In this document: positions 52,019-61,402 of the stretch, in pieces
Layout: each line of letters starts with the position of its first letter
How positions within the stretch are numbered: position 1 is the first letter of the stretch
Assembly (NCBI GenBank): GCA_000733415.1
Contig: KL662192.1
Location: 192,816 to 256,815 of the forward strand
Reading direction: 5' to 3'
Length of the DNA: 64,000 bases
Origin: [Leptolyngbya] sp. JSC-1
Lineage (GTDB): Bacteria > Cyanobacteriota > Cyanobacteriia > Elainellales > Elainellaceae
The notes under the pieces: model-generated
What the model was told of the DNA's origin: nothing
Databases searched by the model: none
The model's input: only the letters and a program-made list of their open reading frames with translations
Position numbers and translations under genes: made by a program

Positions 52019-53767
52019 ATGCCCTGTAAAAATTGCAATGTAGATATGAACAAACACGCTAAGACCGCCGACTCGACTAATATCTGGACACGCCATAGTG
52101 ATTTGTTAGAACAACTGCGTGATCTGATCCAGGCGATTCAGGAGACGGATGCAGGGATGATAGAAGATCTGGATTTGCTACAGATGCTCCAGTGTTGGAC
52201 TAACAACGTTACTTTAACATTTGGTGGTTGTTTCAGTTCTGGCAAGAGTACCCTGATCAACGCTCTGCTCCGTCGCGCCTTATTACCGACCGCTAAGATT
52301 CCAGAAACGGGAACACTCTGCCGCATTCAATCTGGAGCAGCGGATCGGGCTGAAGTGATCAGTCAGTCAGGAAGCAGACCAATTCCTTTGACCACTGAAG
52401 CTATTGCGGCCCATGTTTCACTCATTGATCGAGCGACTGGCGAGAGTAAGCAACAAGTTTTGGGAACCGAGGAAGTCAGGCTGCAAGTCACCCATTCCCA
52501 TATTCCCCAAGGACAAGTCATCCTTGATAGCCCAGGCATTGATGACTCAGGCGTGATGGATGCTCGTGCTGCGCAGGCCGCCTCTCGGTCTGACGTATTG
52601 GTGTGGATCCTGCGGTCAAATCATATTCTTTCTGAGTCGGAGCAAGATTTTCTCGCCACCTATATTGCCAGACGAGGGCCGCATCAGCTCATTTTTGTCC
52701 TCAATGCCTACCTGGATGACGATACTTCGGAAGCATGGGATGAATTCCACAACTCCGAGTTGCAGCCCTATCTCAACAAAATTCGCGATTTTTGTGTTGA
52801 TCATCAACTGCCTGTCAAAGAAGTTGTTGTAGTCTCGGCTAGAGCATTTGCAAAATATGATTTTGCAGAGTTTGGCGGTATGCAGTTGATCAATTTACTA
52901 CTCAACTACAACCATCCCACCAAAACTGCGGTCTTATTAGCTCGCCTCAGTCGCTTCCAACATGGTCTAAAGTTGCTTCAGCATAGCTTGGAACAGCAGC
53001 TTGCAAAAGAGATTGCGGTCTATGAGGCGGCGAAAACCAGTGCTGAAATGGCAGCGAAAACCAGGTTAGAAGAAATTCAGAAGTCTTTGCATGCTGTACA
53101 GCGAGCAGCAAAATCTCAAATGGACCATTGGTTGAGCAGTCGCGTTTTAGAGAAAGCGGCGAAAGATTTGGCTGAGGCCATCACCCCAGAGACTTTGAAC
53201 CGCGATGGTCAACACAGTGAAGATGTAAATCAAGCGTTTTGCCATCAGGTGGGAAAAGGCGTAGAGCAACTTGTCACAACGATCGTTAGCACGGCTCAGC
53301 GGAAACCGATCCGCTGTGATGCGAACAGGTTGCGTCACGCTCTTCTCAGACAAATGAAGCTTGCCCCAGTGACAGTAGACGTTCCAGATACCGCTGTTTC
53401 AGGGGGTGTTCTTGCGGCGGGTGCGGCGGCGGGTGCGGCAGCAGGTGCTTGGTTTTTTGGCATTGGCGCAGTTCCAGGAGCGATTATTGGAACCATCCTG
53501 GCTAGTGCTGCTAGTTCTTCTGACGCAGTAGCGCAAGATGTTCAAGCGACACAGTTGCACATCCGGGAAGCAGGTCGAGTCGCTCAAGTTGTTGTCGAAA
53601 CGGTCAGTCGTCACCTTGACGCAATAGTGGCGGCTCATTGCCAAACCACTATACCAGACGTGGCAATCCCTGATGATACACGAGTATGTTTACTCAGAGA
53701 GTTACTCACAGCAACCTCTAGCTTGAAACATGAAGTTGATTGTTTACTAGAAGGAATCCCAGTATGA
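52019..53767 (+). CDS. Dynamin-like GTPase 2, membrane-associated
   Basis: 582 residues. N-terminal CxxC (CKNC), then G1 GCFSSGKS (70-77), G2 region ETGTLC, G3 DSPGIDD (about 167) and a G4-like LNAYLDD. The C-terminal part has a helical stalk and a Gly/Ala-rich hydrophobic segment (GGVLAAGAAAGAAAGAWFFG, then GAVPGAIIGTILASAASS) that could insert in membranes. The stop overlaps the next start by ATGA (53764-53767), so the Hsp70-like protein is translated with it. Confidence 0.85.
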   Translation: MPCKNCNVDMNKHAKTADSTNIWTRHSDLLEQLRDLIQAIQETDAGMIEDLDLLQMLQCWTNNVTLTFGGCFSSGKSTLINALLRRALLPTAKIPETGTLCRIQSGAADRAEVISQSGSRPIPLTTEAIAAHVSLIDRATGESKQQVLGTEEVRLQVTHSHIPQGQVILDSPGIDDSGVMDARAAQAASRSDVLVWILRSNHILSESEQDFLATYIARRGPHQLIFVLNAYLDDDTSEAWDEFHNSELQPYLNKIRDFCVDHQLPVKEVVVVSARAFAKYDFAEFGGMQLINLLLNYNHPTKTAVLLARLSRFQHGLKLLQHSLEQQLAKEIAVYEAAKTSAEMAAKTRLEEIQKSLHAVQRAAKSQMDHWLSSRVLEKAAKDLAEAITPETLNRDGQHSEDVNQAFCHQVGKGVEQLVTTIVSTAQRKPIRCDANRLRHALLRQMKLAPVTVDVPDTAVSGGVLAAGAAAGAAAGAWFFGIGAVPGAIIGTILASAASSSDAVAQDVQATQLHIREAGRVAQVVVETVSRHLDAIVAAHCQTTIPDVAIPDDTRVCLLRELLTATSSLKHEVDCLLEGIPV

Positions 53768-54816
53768 AACTTGCTTCAATCGGAATTGAAGATGGATATG
53801 ATCTGGCACAAACAATTTTGGTAGAAAGCTCCTCTCAAGCAATCAATTGGCGGTTGATGGGAGATGGATTGCGTTCAGTCATTCCTAAAGTAACGCAAGG
53901 TGAATCTTGGGGCAGCCAAGCTTTAAGACAACAGAAAATCGATTATTCCTTTTGGGAAAACAGAGATAATAACAGCTTCTGGCAGCAATATGCCCGTTTC
54001 GTTCATCAGTTTTTGGGATACATCCCGATTCAAAAAGAAAAAGGAATAGAAGTCGTGATAGCGACTGAAAATCCAACAAACGCACCACCAGATTTCACCG
54101 ACGCTGAGGTGGTCTCACCCAATCAGGCATTGCTAGCAAGACGGTTGATGGCAGAATCTGATTATTATCAAGGCGTATTGTTGGTAGTAGCTGTGGGCGA
54201 TCGCAGTACTCACCTGAGCACCCATATAGTCAAGCAGGGCCAAGTACAGTCCAGCAACGTTCAATCTCACCCTGTTGGGCTTTTGAGCTGGTATGAACAT
54301 CTTCTAGCCGAACTACAACAGCGTCATGGTAAGCTGTCATCTTCTGAGAATTGCTTGGACTATCTAGATGCCGTACTGGAATTAGGACATCATCTACAGC
54401 AGGATTCATCTTTCTCTGGAACGCTAAGCAAAAACCTGCTATCAGTCTATAAATTAAAACACTCTCAGTGGCAAAATTGGCCGGAAATTCAAATCTTCAA
54501 AGAATGGCTGAATGATACCGCTCAAGCATCGCTCAAAAATCTGGGATATGGATATACTGCCCCAGATCAAATTGTTCTGGGAGGGATAGGAACTCATTGG
54601 CCCGTGTCTTCTCTTCTATCGGGTCCAATTTGGAACAGCCCAACCCAAGTTGTAGATATCGCGTTCGGTGCATCCCTGTGGTCGGACTGCTGTAAGCAAT
54701 ATCGCGGTTTTGCAGAACCAGCATTAATGCTCCCTTCACAATCGCAATCTGAATCTGAACAAACCTCTGCACCCACCAAAACTCCAATCCCTCCTTGGCA
54801 GCGGCATCTCAAATAA
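53764..54816 (+). CDS. Minimal Hsp70/actin-fold (ASKHA) ATPase-like protein
   Basis: 350 residues with, in order, segments matching the Hsp70 nucleotide-binding domain: IGIEDGYDLAQTILVE (phosphate 1, where DxGTTNS is normal) followed by GDGLRSVIPKV, VVSPNQALLARRL (connect), VLLVVAVGDRSTHLSTHIV (phosphate 2, normally DLGGGTxD), IVLGGIGTHWPVSSLL (adenosine motif) and PTQVVDIAFGASLW. The peptide-binding domain is absent. The catalytic acidic residues are only partly conserved, so it may bind rather than hydrolyse ATP. The tail is Ser/Gln/Pro-rich. Confidence 0.65.
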   Translation: MKLASIGIEDGYDLAQTILVESSSQAINWRLMGDGLRSVIPKVTQGESWGSQALRQQKIDYSFWENRDNNSFWQQYARFVHQFLGYIPIQKEKGIEVVIATENPTNAPPDFTDAEVVSPNQALLARRLMAESDYYQGVLLVVAVGDRSTHLSTHIVKQGQVQSSNVQSHPVGLLSWYEHLLAELQQRHGKLSSSENCLDYLDAVLELGHHLQQDSSFSGTLSKNLLSVYKLKHSQWQNWPEIQIFKEWLNDTAQASLKNLGYGYTAPDQIVLGGIGTHWPVSSLLSGPIWNSPTQVVDIAFGASLWSDCCKQYRGFAEPALMLPSQSQSESEQTSAPTKTPIPPWQRHLK

Positions 54817-54913
54817 AATATCGCTTCAAGACATCAATTAGAAAACTTGATAATAAACATTGCCGCGTATCTCCTCCACCCATCCACCCATCCACCCTTA
54901 TACCCATTAAAAA

Positions 54914-57900
54914 ATGATTATGGACGCTGACAATCGTTTGATCAAACAGGACCCTGTCGAGCCAATCCCGTTTAAGGTAAATGAATTCTCGACTCAAAAA
55001 CTCTGGCATGAATTGCCCTACATGTTGGTAGAAGCTCTGGAAAGACGCTATCTTAACCGGATAAATCCATTAGCGTGGCAACTCGCTCCCGCAGCTTCCG
55101 AGTTGACTCAACCCGTATTGCGAATGGTGACGCAAATTGGCAGCAGTCAAGTTCCACCCACGCAAATCATGCCCTACGTTTTGACCGGCTGCCACGAACC
55201 AGGGCATGCGGTTGTGATGGTATTGCATGGCGACGGAGCTTCCCATCGGTTATACCTGGGCACTCGACGCCTGCTTGGGTATGCAGCCCGGTCCACCAGA
55301 GACTACCTGGAGCTACAAACCAGTGCATTTAGGACCTATTTCCCTGGGCTTGATTTGAGTCAGCCTTGGACACTCGATCACACCAACCTGGCTCAGCTCG
55401 ATCAACTGCTGCAAAAATCGCCATCCCTGCTGGCAATCACGGGCATTCCTCTGGTTCGTACCGATTATCTGGCTAACTGGCAAAGCTTAGATCAAATCAC
55501 TGCTGCCCTGGGTGCACAACCCTATGCCCTGATGATAGTGGCCGAGCCAGTCTTAGCTGAGGAAATCGACAACATGCTCGACCGAGCACGCCAGCTGAAG
55601 AGCGAAGTTCACAGTTATGCGCGTCTAACGTTGACTCACTCAAAAGCAGAAGGAGACAGTGAAAGTCTTACAGTCCGTACATCAGAGGGGCCGGAATTAC
55701 CCAGCTTACTTTACGGCTTAGCAACATTCTGTCAAGCCGCCGGCATTTTTGGCTTACCGCAAGCCAGTGCTCTGGGGCAGGGACTGTTTAGTATGGGTAT
55801 GGGAATCTCCTATGCAAATGCATCCAAGACCGGTTCACGAACGACAGGCACAAACTCATCTGTAAGCGAAGGCATGAATGTAGAGTTGATTAACGACTAC
55901 GCGATTGCCTGTGAGACTCTTCTAGATAAACATATCGAACGACTGCTGATCGGACGCGGGGGCAGTTTTTGGAAAACGGCTGTATACGCGATTGCCGAGA
56001 ATGAGGCCGCTACTCAAGCAATGTTTGCAGCTTTGCGCAGTGTTTGTACAGGAGACAGCAGCAGTGGCTTTGAACCCATCCGGGCTACTGTGTTGCCTAG
56101 TTTTTTACAGCATGTAGTTCGCCGGGGGCAACTGCTCCAGTTACAAACCCAGTTTGCCCAAGACCATCCGATGGGGCCGTTGTGGGGGGGTCTCTTTACC
56201 TGCACCACAGCAGCCGAATTAGGGACACTGATCAATCTGCCTCAACGCGAAATTCCAGGCATTCCCCAACGGGAGACAGCCTGCTTTGGAGTCACAGTTC
56301 CCGAAATGGAAGAAATCACGATTCCACTTGGGCAGATAGTCGATGCAACGGGCCGAGTGGTAGGACACCTCAAGCTCGATAGCGGAACGCTGAATAAACA
56401 TGTTTTTGTTACGGGTTTACCGGGATATGGCAAAACGAATACTTGTATGCAGCTCTTGCTGAATGCCTATGAGGATTTTAGAGTCCCCTTTTTAGTGATT
56501 GAGCCAGCCAAATCAGAATACCGGATGCTGGCTGGGCTGCCAATGCTGGCTGAAGAGTTGCGAATCTATTCTCCGGGTAATGCAAATGCCCGTCCCCTAC
56601 GCCTTAATCCCTTAGCGCCGGTACCAGGAGCACCTCTGGGATTACACATCGATTTGCTCAAAGCAGTATTCAACGCCTCTTTTTCTATGTACGGCGGTAT
56701 GCACCAGGTTTTAGAAGAGGCCCTCATCAGCGTCTATACGGAGCGTGGTTGGAGCTTACGCACAGGACTCAACCGTTTTCTGCCAGAGGAGCCTACGCTA
56801 GCTCAACAAGCGGCCTTGATGCCAACCCTTCAAGACCTGCATGACCAGATCGAGGTGATCCTCCAACGCAAGAAGTATGCCCAGGAAGTGCATCAAAATT
56901 TAGGCGCGGCCCTGCGCTCCCGTCTGCAAGGACTGATTCTCGGCAGCAAAGGAGAAACCTTGAACACCAAGCGATCGACGCCGGCGGCAGAATTGTTTGA
57001 GCATCCTACCGTGATTGAACTGAAGCACTTGGGCGATGATGATGAAAAGGCGTTCATGATGGCGCTGCTGCTGGTGCTTTTGCATGAGTATGCTGAGGTT
57101 CGCCAACGCTATCAGCCTGCTAGTCGCTTAGAACGGTTACAGCATCTGACCTTAGTGGAAGAAGCTCATCGCCTATTGGCCGCCAGAGGTGGTGCCTCCT
57201 CGCCAGACCATGGAGATCCGCGCAGCAAGGCTGTAGAGATGTTTACGGATCTGCTAGCAGAAATGCGGGCTTACGGTGAGGGTTTCATCGTGGCCGATCA
57301 GATTCCCACCAAACTCGCTCCAGAAATTCTCAAGATCACAAACTTGAAGATTGTACATCGTTTAGTCGCTGGCGATGACCGGATGGCTGTAGGATCAGCA
57401 CTTAATTTGAATGACGATCAGCAACGATATTTAAACCTGCTTACCCCAGGCTTGAGTGTCGTTCATAATGATCGGATTGGTAAAGCGGTATTGGTACAAG
57501 TAGACAATGCCAAGCAACAGTTATCTCATCAGAAGTTGAGTCCAATCAAGCTGTTCCGAGAAGAGTCGCTGGCATTAATGCGCCATTCAGGCTGCAAAGA
57601 GTGCGCTGCGCCTTGCCAGTACTACGGCGATTTGGACGATGCTGGACTCATTGCAGCGGCTGAATTTGCTTTGCTACGATGCTTTGATGTATGGTTGCTG
57701 GGGGATGATGAAACATTTATTCAGGAATGGCAGCACTGGTCTTCTCAGGTGGATGAACCAGATCGGCGATTTTGTCTAGCTGCTCAGGCTGGGTTTACAT
57801 GGTTACGACTGCGCATCTGTGAGAACGAATCAGCTAAGCTAAATCCGACCCAACGACTGCGACAAGATGAAGCGGCGGCCATGCTTTCATCTATGATTCA

Positions 57901-58267
57901 AACTCTAGTACGGGGCAAAGTCGATCACCAAACACTGAGTCAAGTTCGATCGCAAGTTGCGAAATTGTTAGTCGGAGAAATACCTTCCCTGGCTGGTTGC
58001 TCCACCTGCCCGGTTCGATGTCGGGCCTTCCCAATCGTGAGGCCCCAACTGAATCGGCTACGCAGTATGGTGGCAATCCAGCTTGCACAGTCCCACTCTG
58101 AAACAACCCGATTAGCTGCCATCCAGCAAAGTGCAACGACCCTGATTAGTGGGCTGAGTGCAAAAACCGAGGAGGCTCTGCTTTATTGCTTGGTCGCCAA
58201 TTCGGGAGGGGACGCAGCAAGCGAGGCAGATGTGCTAGATCTGTTGCGTAGTAAGCTGGGTGGCTAA
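54914..58267 (+). CDS. HerA/VirB4-type DUF87 ATPase with Cys-rich C-terminus
   Basis: 1117 residues. The N-terminal 480 include a VirB4/TraC-like stretch (SVSEGMNVELINDYAIACET, LDKHIERLLIGRGGSFWKTA). The HerA-FtsK core has Walker A TGLPGYGKT (about 497-505), an EPAKSEYR segment, Walker B LTLVEEAHRLL (about 742-752) and a HerA-type sensor/arginine region (GEGFIVADQIPTKLAPEILK). The C-terminal 230 carry two cysteine groups (CKECAAPC near 893 and CSTCPVRC near 1030) that may bind metal. Such hexamers translocate DNA or protein. No strong ribosome-binding site is visible. It is the last gene of the co-directional cluster. Confidence 0.88.
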   Translation: MIMDADNRLIKQDPVEPIPFKVNEFSTQKLWHELPYMLVEALERRYLNRINPLAWQLAPAASELTQPVLRMVTQIGSSQVPPTQIMPYVLTGCHEPGHAVVMVLHGDGASHRLYLGTRRLLGYAARSTRDYLELQTSAFRTYFPGLDLSQPWTLDHTNLAQLDQLLQKSPSLLAITGIPLVRTDYLANWQSLDQITAALGAQPYALMIVAEPVLAEEIDNMLDRARQLKSEVHSYARLTLTHSKAEGDSESLTVRTSEGPELPSLLYGLATFCQAAGIFGLPQASALGQGLFSMGMGISYANASKTGSRTTGTNSSVSEGMNVELINDYAIACETLLDKHIERLLIGRGGSFWKTAVYAIAENEAATQAMFAALRSVCTGDSSSGFEPIRATVLPSFLQHVVRRGQLLQLQTQFAQDHPMGPLWGGLFTCTTAAELGTLINLPQREIPGIPQRETACFGVTVPEMEEITIPLGQIVDATGRVVGHLKLDSGTLNKHVFVTGLPGYGKTNTCMQLLLNAYEDFRVPFLVIEPAKSEYRMLAGLPMLAEELRIYSPGNANARPLRLNPLAPVPGAPLGLHIDLLKAVFNASFSMYGGMHQVLEEALISVYTERGWSLRTGLNRFLPEEPTLAQQAALMPTLQDLHDQIEVILQRKKYAQEVHQNLGAALRSRLQGLILGSKGETLNTKRSTPAAELFEHPTVIELKHLGDDDEKAFMMALLLVLLHEYAEVRQRYQPASRLERLQHLTLVEEAHRLLAARGGASSPDHGDPRSKAVEMFTDLLAEMRAYGEGFIVADQIPTKLAPEILKITNLKIVHRLVAGDDRMAVGSALNLNDDQQRYLNLLTPGLSVVHNDRIGKAVLVQVDNAKQQLSHQKLSPIKLFREESLALMRHSGCKECAAPCQYYGDLDDAGLIAAAEFALLRCFDVWLLGDDETFIQEWQHWSSQVDEPDRRFCLAAQAGFTWLRLRICENESAKLNPTQRLRQDEAAAMLSSMIQTLVRGKVDHQTLSQVRSQVAKLLVGEIPSLAGCSTCPVRCRAFPIVRPQLNRLRSMVAIQLAQSHSETTRLAAIQQSATTLISGLSAKTEEALLYCLVANSGGDAASEADVLDLLRSKLGG

Positions 58268-58366
58268 CGTCGTGTGGATTCTGAGTTTTATATTAGTCGT
58301 TCAACTTAATTAAACCTTTTTTGACAAAAGCAATATTGCAAATTATGCATTCTAATTAGAATCAAA

Positions 58367-59446
58367 CTAATGTTCAGCAGGATATATATTTTTTTGGTCA
58401 TAATCCATATATTTGATCAGCTTTGCTAGATAATGTGCCCATTCATGACGCATCGCAATGTAGGAGTCCGCACCTGCTTCGGGATTCTGCACGGTTTTGA
58501 TTCCTTCTTGCTTTAGCCGTTCTAGTGCTTGGTAGTAATGCTTCCGCCAGCAGGGTTCGTTGGCATCTAGGGACTTTACATGAATCTTGGGTAAGAGTGT
58601 ATGGCATAGCTCTTCTAGTAGATGCAGCCCACCAAACCAAAGTTCTGCGGTCCCCGCAGAGTTGACAATCGAACGATACTCGTCCTGATCGAGAGCAGTT
58701 CTGATTAGCGTAGCTGTATCCATTGTCAGATAGGCAATCCGAGGCAAGGTGTAATAGGATTGGCGGTAGCGGAAGTAGAACAGCACTGGATAGGAATTGT
58801 TAGCCTGTAGCAGGCTAATCAAACTCTGGGCGATTTCTGAAATATCTTGATGCAGCGTATCGACGTTGTTGTCAGCGGCCAAACGAGCCAATAGTTCAAT
58901 AGAATCTGCTGTGTTGGCAGAGCTGTGATGCAAACTAAGCGCAAACGTATTGCGTCCTGTCAAATTACTATATACCGATAAAATATAGGAGATAGTCAAG
59001 GTAAACACAGAAAATCCTAAAAAACTTTTCAACACCATCAGCAGGCGAGCACCCCCTGTTTGCGGCACCAAGTCTCCAGTACCCAGCGTCGCCAAAGCGT
59101 AGCCAGCATAGTAGACGGCGGTAATAAAATCGGTTGGAGTTTCTCCCTGAGTAGACTGGATCTCTGCACCTAGTTCTGGCCAAACTATCAACGCAAATCC
59201 CAGCAACAGCAGCAAGACCCACAGACTGATAATTGTCACAATAATGGTTGGCCCTCCATAGGAAAGCAGATCATCTCGCCGCTTGGGTAATCCTACAGTG
59301 GCACAGCGAAAAAACTGCCATACGCCTCTAGCCACCGATATACTCAGTAAACTGCTTTCGGCACGGGGGTGCAGCACCGTTAAGTAAATGTCTGCTAGTG
59401 CCATGAAGATAAACACGGTGCCAATAATTTGCCCAAAAACTTGCAT
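58367..59446 (-). CDS. Two-helix K+ channel with large cytoplasmic domain
   Basis: 359 residues. Four hydrophobic helices around residues 5-160 include a pore loop with the selectivity filter TLGTGDLVP (T-x-G-T-G-D, close to TVGYGD). A ~200-residue C-terminal domain without recognised RCK or cyclic-nucleotide fold follows. It should pass K+ or similar cations across the inner membrane. It is encoded opposite to the GTPase cluster, so it is probably not part of it. Confidence 0.82.
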   Translation of the reverse strand: MQVFGQIIGTVFIFMALADIYLTVLHPRAESSLLSISVARGVWQFFRCATVGLPKRRDDLLSYGGPTIIVTIISLWVLLLLLGFALIVWPELGAEIQSTQGETPTDFITAVYYAGYALATLGTGDLVPQTGGARLLMVLKSFLGFSVFTLTISYILSVYSNLTGRNTFALSLHHSSANTADSIELLARLAADNNVDTLHQDISEIAQSLISLLQANNSYPVLFYFRYRQSYYTLPRIAYLTMDTATLIRTALDQDEYRSIVNSAGTAELWFGGLHLLEELCHTLLPKIHVKSLDANEPCWRKHYYQALERLKQEGIKTVQNPEAGADSYIAMRHEWAHYLAKLIKYMDYDQKNIYPAEH

Positions 59447-59632
59447 GTAGTCTTTCTCAATTCATTCAACCTTGTAGCTCTAAGCAAAAGCTGAAACTAT
59501 GGTGTTATGAATCACCTATTGATTCATCTATCCTAAGAAGGTTGATGCTGCATCGAGTCTAAAGGTTACAGTGAAAAGGCAAAAAATGCAGCAAACAGCA
59601 GCTAAGGCTGGCCGACTTATTAGTAAGTAATT

Positions 59633-61132
59633 ATGGTTAAGTTTAAACCTTTCTTTGATCGCCGCTATCCAGGCGTAGAACGCATTATTGCTATCGTTGC
59701 TTTGATTAATTTGGGCTTAGTATTTTTTGATCTGACCTATTTAAACCTACGGCAGGTTTACCGGCAGTATTTACCGGCAATTACTCGTGTCTACGACCCG
59801 GTCAAAGGCATCATCGCCCATCCCGAAACTCAATATTATCAAGCCCAAATTGATGAGCTAGCAGGCCATCTCGCCCAGAACGGGATGCAATCACCTCAGG
59901 TAGACGATGCGTTAGCCGAACTGCGCAGCCTCAGCCAGCAATTGATTGCAGAAAGTCCATTTGCAGGGGCAAATCAGGAGAATGCTTGGGCTGCTGTACA
60001 GCAACACCTACGAGCAAGAACAGAAGAACCGTTCGCCAGGGAGGCATTTAGTCGGTTCTGGAGTGCGGCCTATTTAGCCGAAGAGGGATGGCAACAGGAG
60101 CTAGCTTTTTGGGATGAGCAAATTCGTCCCCTGGTGGAAGCTAACTACTATCGTCGGGTTGATCAGGCAGGCAGAGCTATCGATTATTTCTGGCTGCTCG
60201 ATCTGCCATTTGTGATTCTGTTCGCGACCGATATTTTAGCCCGCATGCTCTCTCTACGATATCGAAATCCTGATTTAACCTGGCTTAATGTTGGTTTGCG
60301 GCGCTGGTACGACCTGTTTTTACTGCTTCCCTTTTGGCGATGGCTGCGCATTATTCCGGTTGCTTTACGGCTGTATCAGGTTGATTTACTGGATTTAGAA
60401 CCAATCCGCACCGAAGCTCAGCGAGATACGATTGTGCTGGTGGGAGCTGATCTGGCCGGTATTGTTGGGATTCAACTGATCGAGCAGATGCAGACTGCGA
60501 TTCGGCAGGGCGATCTGCTAAGTTGGTTGTCCTCGTTTGAGGATTCCAATCATGATTCTAACCGTTTGCTTAGTGGTTCTGCTGATCGCCTATCGAATCC
60601 CGAATTGGATCATGCACCTGGTCAAAATTCTGATCAAGATTCGCCCAATCCTGCCCCAGCCCTTGTCGATCAGCAGGAAGTTGCCGCAATTGCAAATCAT
60701 TTGTATGATGTCAGCCTGCGCCAGATTTTGCCTCGGATTCAGCCGGACCTGGAGGATTTGGTGCAGCACAGCCTGACTAACACTCTAGAGCAGGTGCCGG
60801 GATACGCTCAGTTGAGTCATTTGGCCGGGTTGGGGCGAGTTTCAACCCAAGTGGTGCAACAGCTAGCTAATTCAGTCGTGCACGGTGTTTATCACGCCAT
60901 GACGGAAGTTTTACTCGCTCCAGAAGGCAAAGAAATCACGGCGCGCTTACAGCGAAATTTACGCATCGCAATTGTTGAAGAGCTAAGCCAGGATCATGCT
61001 ACGCAGGAAATTCAAAATCGGTTAGTGAATATCCTCGAACATATCAAACAGAATTACGTTAAAGCTGTGGTGGAAGCTAGTGGCGAAGAATTAGCAGAGC
61101 GAACAGAGGTATTACATCGGCAAATTCGCTAG
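59633..61132 (+). CDS. Cyanobacterial membrane protein of unknown function
   Basis: 499 residues. Helix at about 15-35, then a soluble helical region, a second membrane section (about 190-245, FWLLDLPFVILFATDILARM and WYDLFLLLPFWRW), and a cytoplasmic helical tail with a Ser/Asn/Asp-rich linker at about 300-345 (SNHDSNRLLSGSADRLSNPE). The DIxxR-type helix pair resembles a voltage-sensor or ion-channel-like domain, which is a guess. The K+ channel gene is divergent from it. Confidence 0.65.
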   Translation: MVKFKPFFDRRYPGVERIIAIVALINLGLVFFDLTYLNLRQVYRQYLPAITRVYDPVKGIIAHPETQYYQAQIDELAGHLAQNGMQSPQVDDALAELRSLSQQLIAESPFAGANQENAWAAVQQHLRARTEEPFAREAFSRFWSAAYLAEEGWQQELAFWDEQIRPLVEANYYRRVDQAGRAIDYFWLLDLPFVILFATDILARMLSLRYRNPDLTWLNVGLRRWYDLFLLLPFWRWLRIIPVALRLYQVDLLDLEPIRTEAQRDTIVLVGADLAGIVGIQLIEQMQTAIRQGDLLSWLSSFEDSNHDSNRLLSGSADRLSNPELDHAPGQNSDQDSPNPAPALVDQQEVAAIANHLYDVSLRQILPRIQPDLEDLVQHSLTNTLEQVPGYAQLSHLAGLGRVSTQVVQQLANSVVHGVYHAMTEVLLAPEGKEITARLQRNLRIAIVEELSQDHATQEIQNRLVNILEHIKQNYVKAVVEASGEELAERTEVLHRQIR

Positions 61133-61314
61133 TGCCGATATAAGCAAGTCAACCTGATTAAACAGTAGATGCAGTGCGGACATCTTGCCCGCGCCGAGAC
61201 ACTTGCACTACGGATCTTCAAATTTGTTGCTCTGGTCAGTATCAATATTGGAGCTAAATGTTAGCACCCATCACAGGTGACCTGCACTCAGTTAACTGAT
61301 TAATCTCTAGATCC

Positions 61315-61402
61315 AGCGTTTTTCACTCATGTGAGGTATAGGGGGTGGGGGGCACTGCCCCTGCACCCCGTTTTTCGTACTTCACTAGCCTGAAAAAGGC
61401 TA
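61315..61402 (-). repeat. GC-rich interspersed repeat, copy 2
   Basis: Inverted copy of the repeat at 25426-25535: same ends and core (CCTTTTTCAGGCTAGTGAAG, GGGGTGCAGGGGCAGTGCCCC), without the ~20-bp internal hairpin. Its end overlaps the topA stop codon, so it can act as the topA terminator. Confidence 0.85.

Noticed and set aside
58367..61132. K+ channel and membrane protein as part of the GTPase cluster
   Set aside because: The channel is on the opposite strand and the next gene starts a separate unit; no shared motif or spacing supports membership.
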